Assembly: GCF_944377805.1 (NCBI RefSeq)
Contig: NZ_CALWFZ010000019.1
Coordinates: 1-38,702, forward strand
Length of the DNA stretch: 38,702 nucleotides
Source: an uncultured Mediterraneibacter sp.
GTDB lineage: Bacteria; Bacillota; Clostridia; Lachnospirales; Lachnospiraceae
Direction of reading: 5' to 3'
Shown here in pieces: positions 5,786-12,692 of the stretch (positions are counted from its first letter, which is position 1; each line of letters starts with the position of its first letter). The notes under the pieces were generated by a model, which saw only the letters and a list, made by a program, of their open reading frames with translations, made no database searches and was not told where the DNA came from. The position numbers were made by a program, and so were the translations under genes.

Positions 5786-7018
5786 ATGAAAGGAAATGTG
5801 ATCGTCGGACAATCAGGAGGCCCGACTGCTGCGATCAATTCGAGCCTGGCCGGCGTGTACCGCACGGCAAAAGACCGTGGAGCAGCGAAAGTATACGGCA
5901 TGCTTCACGGAATTCAGGGACTGCTGCAGGAGCGCTATATCGATCTGTCCGAATATATTACAAACGAACTCGATGCAGAGCTTTTAAAAAGAACACCGGC
6001 CGCGTTCCTTGGGTCCTGCCGCTATAAGCTTCCTGAGATCCATCAGGATAAAGAAGTCTATGTTAAGATTTTTTCTATTCTTGATAAACTCAATATAGAA
6101 GCTTTTATCTATATTGGCGGAAACGATTCTATGGATACGATTAAAAAGCTTTCGGATTACGCGATTGTCACCGGACATCCGACCAGATTCATCGGATGCC
6201 CGAAAACAATTGATAATGACCTTGCGCTTACAGACCATACACCGGGATACGGAAGCGCCGCGAAATATATCGGTACTTCTGTAAAGGAGATCATCCGCGA
6301 CAGCTTCTGCCTGGAGTACGAAAAAGGGCTTGTCTCCATCGTTGAGATCATGGGGCGAAATGCCGGATGGCTCACAGGCGCCGCTGCCCTGGCCAAAGGC
6401 GAAGACTGCACCGGACCTGATCTTATCTATCTTCCGGAACTGCCTTTTGACATCGAGGCATTTGGCGCAAAGGTAAAAAAACTTCTGTCCAAAAAGCCTT
6501 CTGTTGTAGTGGCGGTATCGGAAGGCATCCGCCTGGCAGACGGGCGCTATGTCTGCGAGCTCGGCCAGAGCATCGACTTTGTAGATGCTTTCGGACATAA
6601 GCAGCTTTCCGGTACTGCCAATTACCTGGCCAGCTATATCGCCGGTGAAATCGGCTGTAAAACACGGTCCATCGAGTTAAGTTCATTACAGCGGTCCGCA
6701 TCTCACTGCGCTTCCCGCGTGGATATTCTGGAGGCATATCAGGTGGGCGGCGCTGCCGTAAAGGCGGCGGATGAAGGAGATTCTGGTAAGATGGTTGTTC
6801 TTCAGCGCCTCTCCGATGACCCGTATCAGAGCGGAACCGAAGTCAAGGATGTTCACAAAATCGCAAACGATGAGAAACTTGTTCCACGCGACTGGGTAAA
6901 TAAGGACGGTTCCTATGTAACCGATGAATTCGTCAGCTATGTACGCCCGCTCATCCAGGGCGATGTATCACCTGTAATGGTAGACGGTATTCCACGTCAC
7001 CTTTACCGTCAGATATAA
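5786..7018 (+). CDS. pfp: 6-phosphofructokinase, predicted pyrophosphate-dependent type
   Basis: A 410-residue PfkA-family enzyme phosphorylating fructose 6-phosphate. The N-terminal motif QSGGPTAAIN, PKTIDND (139-145, catalytic Asp) and IMGRNAGWL near 188-196 are present. Two positions decide the donor: the phosphate-donor loop reads GGND (111-114), with Asp where ATP enzymes have Gly104, and PKTIDND has Lys where ATP enzymes have Gly124. Asp104 and Lys124 (E. coli numbering) mark PPi-using enzymes. Asn in place of the preceding Asp is notable. The ribosome site GGAGG lies 8 bases before the ATG, and a cre-like site and a strong terminator flank the gene, so it is monocistronic. Confidence 0.88.
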   Translation: MKGNVIVGQSGGPTAAINSSLAGVYRTAKDRGAAKVYGMLHGIQGLLQERYIDLSEYITNELDAELLKRTPAAFLGSCRYKLPEIHQDKEVYVKIFSILDKLNIEAFIYIGGNDSMDTIKKLSDYAIVTGHPTRFIGCPKTIDNDLALTDHTPGYGSAAKYIGTSVKEIIRDSFCLEYEKGLVSIVEIMGRNAGWLTGAAALAKGEDCTGPDLIYLPELPFDIEAFGAKVKKLLSKKPSVVVAVSEGIRLADGRYVCELGQSIDFVDAFGHKQLSGTANYLASYIAGEIGCKTRSIELSSLQRSASHCASRVDILEAYQVGGAAVKAADEGDSGKMVVLQRLSDDPYQSGTEVKDVHKIANDEKLVPRDWVNKDGSYVTDEFVSYVRPLIQGDVSPVMVDGIPRHLYRQI

Positions 7019-7055
7019 TGACTGCAGGATACGAAGAAAAGTCGTCCGGATGTTT

Positions 7056-7102
7056 CCGGGAAGGCGGTCTGTATGATGTCAGGCTGCCTTCCCGGTATTT
7101 TT
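7056..7102 (+). terminator. Terminator after pfk
   Basis: A 12-bp stem with one mismatch (CCGGGAAGGCGG with CTGCCTTCCCGG), a 16-base loop and the tail TATTTTTAT. It lies 38 bases after the pfk stop. Confidence 0.8.
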
Positions 7103-7161
7103 ATGCTTCTAATTCCTTGCCAACTCCTTCTTAGATAAGATATACTGAAAGAAAATACGCC

Positions 7162-7255
7162 AAATCACCGGAAGTTCCAGAAGGCACATTCCGGGATTAT
7201 ATGCGGCCGCCAGGGTCTCGGGCAAGTCCAAGCTTTGGCTCGTCGCCGTCACAAA
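7162..7255 (+). repeat. Dispersed ~93-bp repeat, copy 1
   Basis: This stretch matches 10414-10507 in direct orientation at about 87% identity by hand alignment (12 substitutions, no indels). Both copies run from AAATCACCG to GCCGTCACAAA. Copy 1 ends about 25 bases before the dihydroorotase start codon, so it forms most of that gene's leader. Read on the minus strand it encodes an ATG-less peptide running to a stop at 7109, with the shared core VTATSQS..LPETLAAAYN. I do not recognise the element. Confidence 0.75.
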
Positions 7256-7279
7256 AAGCAATAACAGGGAGGTTTTCTT

Positions 7280-8551
7280 ATGATTATAAAAAACGGTCTG
7301 ATCACAGATCCTGCTTCCAGGAGGTCTTACACTGCCGATCTTCTTATTAAAGACGGAATACTCAAGAAAATATCCGGACATATCGATGCTTCCGGCGAAG
7401 ACCAGGTCATCGACGCTTCCGGTCTTACGATCGCCCCGGGCCTGATCGATACCCACGTTCATTTCCGCGATCCGGGATTTACTCATAAGGAAACGCTCCA
7501 CACAGGAGCACTCTCCGCGGCAAAGGGCGGATTTACCTCGGTGATTTGTATGGCCAATACATCCCCGGTCGTTGATAACACGACTGTGCTTAGCGATATT
7601 TTAACCCGTTCCAGAGATGAGAAAATACGGATTTATCAGGCTGCAAGCGTATCCCGTTCCCTCAAGGGGGAGGAGATGACAGACATGGCTGCCCTCAGAG
7701 CCTATGGCGCATGCGGATTTACAGACGACGGCATCCCGCTGCGAAACGCGGCTTTTCTGTATGAAGCTATGGAACGGGCAAAAGAGCTGGATCTTCCTAT
7801 CAGTCTCCACGAGGAAGACCCCGCATTTATCAAAAATAACGGGATCAATCATGGCCCTGTTTCGGATGAGCTTAATATCTTTGGCTCCCCTTCCATAGCG
7901 GAGGAATCCCTTGTCGCAAGAGATTGTATGCTTGCGCTTCGCTCAGGCGCTCATGTGGTGATTCAGCACATCAGTTCCGGCAGATCCGTAGAACTGGTAC
8001 GCATTTTTAAATCGCTGGGCGCCCGTCTCCATGCCGAAGCCACCCCCCATCATTTCACATTAACGGATGAGGCGGTATTAAAATACGGCACTCTGGCTAA
8101 AATGAATCCTCCGCTCCGGGGAGAGAAGGATCGCCAGGCAATCATAGAGGGGCTCTCAGACGGCACCATTGACATTATCGCGACGGATCACGCTCCTCAC
8201 AGCAGGGAAGAAAAAGAGCGTTCCATCACCGCTGCCCCAAGCGGCATCATAGGACTTGAGACAGCTCTGGCGCTGGGAATCACCTCCCTTGTACGTCCGG
8301 GACATCTCTCCCTTATGCAGCTTCTGGAGAAGATGACGGTCAATCCCGCCGCCCTTTACCGCCTCCCCGCAGGAAAGATAACCGAAGGAGAGCAGGCTGA
8401 CCTTGTCATTTTTGATCCCGAAGAACAGTGGATCCCGCAGGAGTATGCCTCTCTTTCCTCCAACTCCCCCTTTACCGGATGGGATCTGTACGGAAAAGTG
8501 AAAATAACGATATGCGGCGGCTCTATCGTCTACCAGGATCAGACGCCTTAA
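7280..8551 (+). CDS. pyrC: Dihydroorotase (class I)
   Basis: A 423-residue zinc amidohydrolase that cyclises carbamoyl aspartate to dihydroorotate in pyrimidine synthesis. The metal-binding DTHVHFRDPG has His59 and His61; further ligands include LHEED near 177 and QHISS near 231, and IATDHAPHS near 304 carries the catalytic Asp. The type I length and sequence resemble Gram-positive PyrC. A ribosome site GGGAGG precedes the ATG by 8 bases. No other pyr gene is adjacent and no PyrR-type antiterminator is visible; the leader is instead occupied by the dispersed repeat. Confidence 0.95.
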   Translation: MIIKNGLITDPASRRSYTADLLIKDGILKKISGHIDASGEDQVIDASGLTIAPGLIDTHVHFRDPGFTHKETLHTGALSAAKGGFTSVICMANTSPVVDNTTVLSDILTRSRDEKIRIYQAASVSRSLKGEEMTDMAALRAYGACGFTDDGIPLRNAAFLYEAMERAKELDLPISLHEEDPAFIKNNGINHGPVSDELNIFGSPSIAEESLVARDCMLALRSGAHVVIQHISSGRSVELVRIFKSLGARLHAEATPHHFTLTDEAVLKYGTLAKMNPPLRGEKDRQAIIEGLSDGTIDIIATDHAPHSREEKERSITAAPSGIIGLETALALGITSLVRPGHLSLMQLLEKMTVNPAALYRLPAGKITEGEQADLVIFDPEEQWIPQEYASLSSNSPFTGWDLYGKVKITICGGSIVYQDQTP

Positions 8552-8624
8552 CCGGGTCAGATTATATATGGATCATCGATATATGTCTGCCTCATTTTAG
8601 TACAAAAATTAGAAAAATTAGGGC

Positions 8625-8653
8625 TTTACAACCCCTTTCGTTTATGATAGAAT
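8625..8653 (+). promoter_or_regulatory. tRNA-Leu promoter
   Basis: TTTACA (8625-8630) and TAGAAT (8648-8653) are 17 bases apart. The predicted start is at about 8660, just before the mature tRNA 5' end at 8666. Confidence 0.7.
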
Positions 8654-8665
8654 ATCATTTGTCGA

Positions 8666-8749
8666 GCGGAAGTGGCGGAATGGCAGACGCGCTAGATTCA
8701 GGTTCTAGTGGGAGTTAATCCTGTGAGAGTTCAAGTCTCTTCTTCCGCA
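8666..8749 (+). tRNA. tRNA-Leu (anticodon CAG)
   Basis: A complete class II tRNA. The acceptor stem pairs GCGGAAG with CTTCCGC and the discriminator is A. The anticodon stem CTAGA/TCTAG encloses TTCAGGT (anticodon CAG). A long variable arm follows, and the T arm contains AGTTCAAGTCT. CCA is not encoded. Confidence 0.95.
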
Positions 8750-8751
8750 TG

Positions 8752-8791
8752 AATCCCGTAACCCAGGTGGTTGCGGGATTTTTGATTTTTC
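8752..8791 (+). terminator. Terminator after tRNA-Leu
   Basis: A 12-bp stem with one wobble pair (AATCCCGTAACC with GGTTGCGGGATT), a 5-base loop and the tail TTTGATTTTT. It starts 3 bases after the tRNA. Confidence 0.85.
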
Positions 8792-8805
8792 CGCGTAAAT
8801 CCCAT

Positions 8806-9396
8806 CTAGCGCTCGTGTTCTGTTAGTATCCCCGACTTGATCAGATCTGTCAGCAGCACTCTCGCCTCGCGGCGCATCTCTTCCAATGGCGTATTCTCCT
8901 CGCGGGATTCATTGACAAACCCCAGCATTCCAAAGCATACAAATCCGGCGATCTTCTTGGGAGAGTATTTAAGAGGCAGTTTCTTTTTCACATGCATAGT
9001 ATGGATCTCCACTGTTTCCAGAATAATACTGTACAGCCGGGATGCCAGGTACGGGTTTTTCTCCGGGTTTGTATGTTCAAAGAAGTCAAATCTGTCGTAA
9101 TACAGCTCCAGAATCGCGTCCAGCATATTCACATAACCGGCGGCCAGTTTTCCGCCAGGATTGTTCTCTCTCTGCCGGCGATAATAATCTTCTGTGCCAA
9201 CCCGGAGCATATCCTCAAATATATCGTCAAGAAGAGCGTATTTGTCACTATAGTGAGAGTAAAATGTAATCCGGCTCACATCGGCGATCCGGCATAATTC
9301 TGTAATTGAGATATGCTCAAATCCCATCTTTGCGAGCATCTCAATCATAGCATTTTTTAAACTCCGTTTTGTCTTAATGATTCTTCTGTCTTCCAT
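8806..9396 (-). CDS. TetR/AcrR-family transcriptional regulator
   Basis: A 196-residue protein. The N-terminal helix-turn-helix is typical: ALL-helix region with ISITELCRIADVSRITFYSHYSDKYALLDDIF at about 29-60. The C-terminal ligand domain is unspecific and resembles the TetR_C family near DhaS-like proteins. It is transcribed divergently from the DegV gene across about 145 bases, so it may control itself and DegV. A GTTATAATAAC palindrome just after the predicted degV start point is a candidate operator. The ligand is unknown. Confidence 0.85.
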   Translation of the reverse strand: MEDRRIIKTKRSLKNAMIEMLAKMGFEHISITELCRIADVSRITFYSHYSDKYALLDDIFEDMLRVGTEDYYRRQRENNPGGKLAAGYVNMLDAILELYYDRFDFFEHTNPEKNPYLASRLYSIILETVEIHTMHVKKKLPLKYSPKKIAGFVCFGMLGFVNESREENTPLEEMRREARVLLTDLIKSGILTEHER

Positions 9397-9452
9397 TTCC
9401 TGACATTTCCTTTACTTTGTATAAATAACTGACACTTTTCATTATTTGTTAA

Positions 9453-9502
9453 TTGTTATCGCAGACTTGTTTTGCTATAATCTTAACACCTGTTATAATA
9501 AC
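9453..9502 (+). promoter_or_regulatory. degV promoter and palindromic operator candidate
   Basis: TTGTTA (9453-9458) and TATAAT (9476-9481) are 17 bases apart. The 11-bp palindrome GTTATAATAAC (9492-9502) lies at about +5 to +15 and also holds a second TATAAT. It sits in the divergent space next to the TetR gene, a natural place for its operator. Confidence 0.5.
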
Positions 9503-9541
9503 GGTCAATCTGCAAATACATCATAAATAGGAGTGATAACT

Positions 9542-10414
9542 ATGCCTGGAACAGCAATTATGACTGACAGTAACTGTGGAATCATGCCGTCTGAAGAAAC
9601 AAATTATGGGATCCACGTTCTCCCTATGCCGATCATCATTGACGGGAAAACGTATTTTGAGGGGATGGATATTACCCTGGAAGAGTTTTATCAGAAACAG
9701 ATCTCAGGATCTGTAATCACCACTTCCCAGCCGTCGCCGGGAGATGTGACTGCCATGTGGGATCATCTGCTCCAAACTTATGACGAGATTGTATTTATTC
9801 CTATGTCATCCGGGCTCAGCAACACATGCCAGACAGCGCTGCTTCTCGCTGATGACACGCCTTATCGGGATCATGTCTTTGTAGTGGACAACCGGCGTAT
9901 TTCCGTTACTCAGGCAGTATCCGTGCTGGACGCAAAGAAGCTGGCTAAAGAGGGAAAAACTGGTCGTGAAATCAAGGAAATACTGGAAAGTGAAGCTATG
10001 GATGCCACCATCTATATTTCTGTGGATACTTTGGAATATCTGAAAAAGGGCGGACGCATAACCGCCGCTGCCGCGGCAGTCGGAACCGTCCTTAAGCTAA
10101 AACCCGTACTTACAATTCAAGGGGACAGGCTGGATTCTTACGCGAAGGCCCGGGGTATGAAATCTGCTTTTCATATCATGCTCGAGGCGATAAAAACCGA
10201 CATTGCCCATCGTTTTTCGCACTTAAAAGAAAAGGGGCAGCTGAAAATCGGAATCGCCAATACTATGATGGATGACCGGAAACTGGAAGACTTCAAACTG
10301 GAAATGAAAAAGAATTTTCCCGATATGGAACTTGTGTATTTCCCGCTCACCATGAGTATCGGAACTCATGTGGGGCCGGGAGGATTAGGCATCGGAGCGG
10401 TCCGGTATCACTAA
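9542..10414 (+). CDS. DegV-family fatty-acid-binding protein
   Basis: A 290-residue protein of the DegV family, whose members bind a long-chain fatty acid and, in characterised cases, act with fatty acid kinase FakA as FakB subunits. Visible motifs are MTDSNCGI near the N-terminus, TTSQPSPGD near 60 (lipid carboxylate-binding Ser/Thr), and YISVDTLEYLKKGGRI near 158-173. The start at 9542 is chosen because GGAG lies 8 bases before that ATG; a GTG 9 bases upstream is in frame. No fakA or kinase partner is adjacent. The stop codon is also the first part of dispersed repeat copy 2. Confidence 0.9.
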   Translation: MPGTAIMTDSNCGIMPSEETNYGIHVLPMPIIIDGKTYFEGMDITLEEFYQKQISGSVITTSQPSPGDVTAMWDHLLQTYDEIVFIPMSSGLSNTCQTALLLADDTPYRDHVFVVDNRRISVTQAVSVLDAKKLAKEGKTGREIKEILESEAMDATIYISVDTLEYLKKGGRITAAAAAVGTVLKLKPVLTIQGDRLDSYAKARGMKSAFHIMLEAIKTDIAHRFSHLKEKGQLKIGIANTMMDDRKLEDFKLEMKKNFPDMELVYFPLTMSIGTHVGPGGLGIGAVRYH

Positions 10415-10507
10415 AATCACCGAAAGTGCCAAAAGGCATATTCCGGAATTGTATGCTGCCGCCAAGGTCTCGGGCAAGCCCGGACTTTGGCTCGTCGCCG
10501 TCACAAA
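10414..10507 (+). repeat. Dispersed ~93-bp repeat, copy 2
   Basis: This is the second copy of the 7162-7255 repeat, beginning at the last base of the DegV stop codon and ending before the DnaJ-gene terminator. On the minus strand five of the codon differences from copy 1 are synonymous within the shared VTATSQS..LPETLAAAYN reading, but no start codon is present. On the plus strand the copy also has an open frame into the following hairpin. Confidence 0.75.
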
Positions 10508-10546
10508 TAAAAAATTCCGGTCTGTCACTGTAAAAAGACCAGAATT
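10508..10546 (-). terminator. Terminator of the J-domain gene
   Basis: On the minus strand an 11-bp stem with one wobble (AATTCTGGTCT with AGACCGGAATT) directly follows the stop codon. The tail is TTTTTATTTG. Confidence 0.75.
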
Positions 10547-11263
10547 CTAAACATAATATCCTCCGCCATATCCCCCGCAGCACAGTCCGCTGCCACCGCA
10601 GCAGAGATTGCACAGAAGGTTCGCCACACACAGCTTTGCACAGCAGCTCGTGTCAAAGGAAACCGGATACCCGAAACTGCTCTGGCGCTGTTGATACCAT
10701 GCCCCTCCGTTTTGAAGCCTCTGCAAAAGCATCTGATACTGTATATTGTCCGGATTGAGACGAACTGCTTCTCTCGCCTGTTCTAATGCTGTTACATTAT
10801 TTCCAAGACCTGAATTGGCCGAGGCACTGCAGAAATACCAGAGCGCGGTTCTCTCTTTGACCCCGTCCAGTACATTGAGCGCTTCCTTATAGTGGCCGCT
10901 GCGAACATAGTTCGCAGCAGCCCTGAGATGGATGTCACTCTCTGTCTCCTGCCGGTCCGTCCGGTTGCCGCTCCCGCCGTAGCCATTCCCATCATATGTT
11001 CCAAAATCTCCAAACGGACCGTAGCCGCCGTGAGTTCTTCCGTTGTCTCCATATCCATCATAGGAATACCCCCGCTCGCGTTCGTCCATAATCTGCTGAT
11101 AAGCCTGCTGAACTTCTTTGAACCTTGCCTCCGCTTCGTCCTTATGGGGATTATTGATGTTCGCATCAGGATGATATTTCCGGCTGAGTTTTCGATATGC
11201 TTTTTTCACCTCATCATCCGATGCGGTTCTGTCCACACCTAATATACTGTATGGATCTGACAT
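10547..11263 (-). CDS. J-domain protein with TPR-like region and Cys/Gly-rich tail
   Basis: A 238-residue co-chaperone-like protein. Residues 1-70 are a J domain (DPYSILGVDRTASDDEVKKAY, HPD at 31-33) that would stimulate a DnaK ATPase. A Gly/Tyr-rich linker (about 70-105) follows, then helical TPR-like repeats (about 108-190, with ALEQAREAVRLNPDN). The C-terminal tail (about 212-238) is strikingly Cys/Gly-rich, with CC pairs and a GGYGGGYYV end. It lacks the zinc-finger and C-terminal substrate domains of true DnaJ. A strong ribosome site (GAAGGGAG) precedes the ATG. It probably forms an operon with the upstream zinc-ribbon membrane gene, 36 bases apart. Confidence 0.85.
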   Translation of the reverse strand: MSDPYSILGVDRTASDDEVKKAYRKLSRKYHPDANINNPHKDEAEARFKEVQQAYQQIMDERERGYSYDGYGDNGRTHGGYGPFGDFGTYDGNGYGGSGNRTDRQETESDIHLRAAANYVRSGHYKEALNVLDGVKERTALWYFCSASANSGLGNNVTALEQAREAVRLNPDNIQYQMLLQRLQNGGAWYQQRQSSFGYPVSFDTSCCAKLCVANLLCNLCCGGSGLCCGGYGGGYYV

Positions 11264-11299
11264 GCTTTTTCTCCCTTCAGACTCTTCTGCGTATAAATA

Positions 11300-11713
11300 T
11301 CAGCTTTTTTTAATAAATGTCGTGCCGCATTTGGGGCAGCGGACTTCGATCTTCCCTTTCCCTTTGGGAATACGGATCTTCTGTTTACAGGACGGACAGG
11401 TATAAATATGATATGTTTTCCTCTGTGTCCATATGTTCTTCTGTCTCTGAAAGAAACTTCTGATCCTGTAAGTCCTGGCCAGAAACGCCTGATTCTCCGC
11501 ATAGCGTTTGGACACATTTCTCGAAAATACCCTGACGTAACACCAGATCACAAACACCCATCCGAGAAGATAACAGATCAAAGCTGCGGGATGGCTTCCA
11601 AACAGAGCCGATACCAGGACAAATATCACTCCCACAACAAGAAGGAACTTTGACAACTGATCAATTCCGTATCTTCCCTGCATAAAACGTATTAGCTTCT
11701 CTTTCATTTCCAT
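11300..11713 (-). CDS. Small membrane protein with C-terminal zinc ribbon
   Basis: A 137-residue protein. Two adjacent membrane segments (about 22-40 and 43-62) are followed by a basic linker and a C-terminal zinc ribbon with CPSCKQKIRIPKG near 107-119 and CPKCGTTF near 127-134. The ribbon faces the cytoplasm if the positive-inside rule holds. No function is assigned. It is followed by the J-domain gene in the same direction, which suggests a joint role in membrane-associated protein quality control; that is inference. Confidence 0.7.
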   Translation of the reverse strand: MEMKEKLIRFMQGRYGIDQLSKFLLVVGVIFVLVSALFGSHPAALICYLLGWVFVIWCYVRVFSRNVSKRYAENQAFLARTYRIRSFFQRQKNIWTQRKTYHIYTCPSCKQKIRIPKGKGKIEVRCPKCGTTFIKKS

Positions 11714-11783
11714 TCTTCCTTTTTATTCTATGATACGGAATCTATTTTCCTCCGATTTTGAATCAAAGTCAATAAATTTCCTA

Positions 11784-12692
11784 TTAAATATTTAGAATAT
11801 TATTGCATATTTCCTCCGAAATCAGATATACAATTCTGGAATCATTAATCATGACATACCGGTTGCCCGATCCGTCCTGGGTTCCAATGTACAGTGTTAT
11901 CACATTCTCTGTCTCATCCTCGGTATAAGTCACTTCAACTGTTGTTCGTGCATCCCCGTCCAGTCCGTAGCCCGGCAGGTCAGCATCATCCACAGAATAA
12001 TCCGCCGTCTCAGAAAGCGTCACAGCCCCCAGGCCTCCCGCAATCGCCGTAATGTCTTCTGCCTGCTCTTCATCCGCGCTGTCATAGGTTGTCGTCACCC
12101 CGTTTTCTGTGATTACTTCTTTTACCAGATTGCCGCTTCCGATGCTTGGATAAGTATCCAGTTGCGCCAGATCATTCAATGCATAGTTAAAAGTGTCAAA
12201 CACAGTTCCCGCAACAGTATATACAATTCCCTGATCTCCCACTGTCACATAGTAATCGTCTCCTGTCATATCTCCGAATTTAACCTGCACGAGACTGCCG
12301 TCCGCATCTGTATATTCAATCGTATAGGACGGTTCATCCAGTCCATAGTCAGCCAGCGAATCTCCATCTATAAGCTCGCGTTCTGCCTCGATGGCGCCGG
12401 CCGTCTCAGCCATATCCTCAGGATAGCTCTGCTGAAGAGGGAAATCCTTATCCGGAGTATAGTACCATGTGCCATTCTCTTTTTCAAACTCCAGATCTCC
12501 ATTTCCGACACTGATTTTCATAGATACAATATCCTCAGCCGGCGTATCCGTCACATAGACGCGCGCCGCTTCCTGTTCTTCTTCCTCTTTTTTATCCTGC
12601 TCTCCATTCCACATCCGAAGTCCCGCATAGACAAGAAGAAATATTGTCAGAACGGCAAGCAGTATCACGATACCTCTGCTTTTCTTTCTCAT
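11784..12692 (-). CDS. DUF4340 domain protein of a Gld-like ABC system
   Basis: A 302-residue protein from the ATG at 12692, chosen because GGAGGAG sits 8 bases upstream and the ATG overlaps the upstream TGA as ATGA. It has one N-terminal membrane segment (about 8-26) followed by an extracytoplasmic, acidic, beta-rich DUF4340 region with repeated YG/DD turns. DUF4340 proteins commonly follow GldG-like genes in such operons. It is the last gene of the four-gene ABC operon. No clear terminator follows; the spacer to the zinc-ribbon gene is AT-rich. Confidence 0.85.
   Translation of the reverse strand: MRKKSRGIVILLAVLTIFLLVYAGLRMWNGEQDKKEEEEQEAARVYVTDTPAEDIVSMKISVGNGDLEFEKENGTWYYTPDKDFPLQQSYPEDMAETAGAIEAERELIDGDSLADYGLDEPSYTIEYTDADGSLVQVKFGDMTGDDYYVTVGDQGIVYTVAGTVFDTFNYALNDLAQLDTYPSIGSGNLVKEVITENGVTTTYDSADEEQAEDITAIAGGLGAVTLSETADYSVDDADLPGYGLDGDARTTVEVTYTEDETENVITLYIGTQDGSGNRYVMINDSRIVYLISEEICNNILNI

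Noticed and set aside
7019-7279. PyrR-type attenuator or uracil-responsive leader before pyrC.
   Set aside because: No alternative antiterminator/terminator pair and no conserved PyrR-binding loop are visible. The hairpin at 7056-7095 fits the pfk terminator, and the rest is the dispersed repeat.
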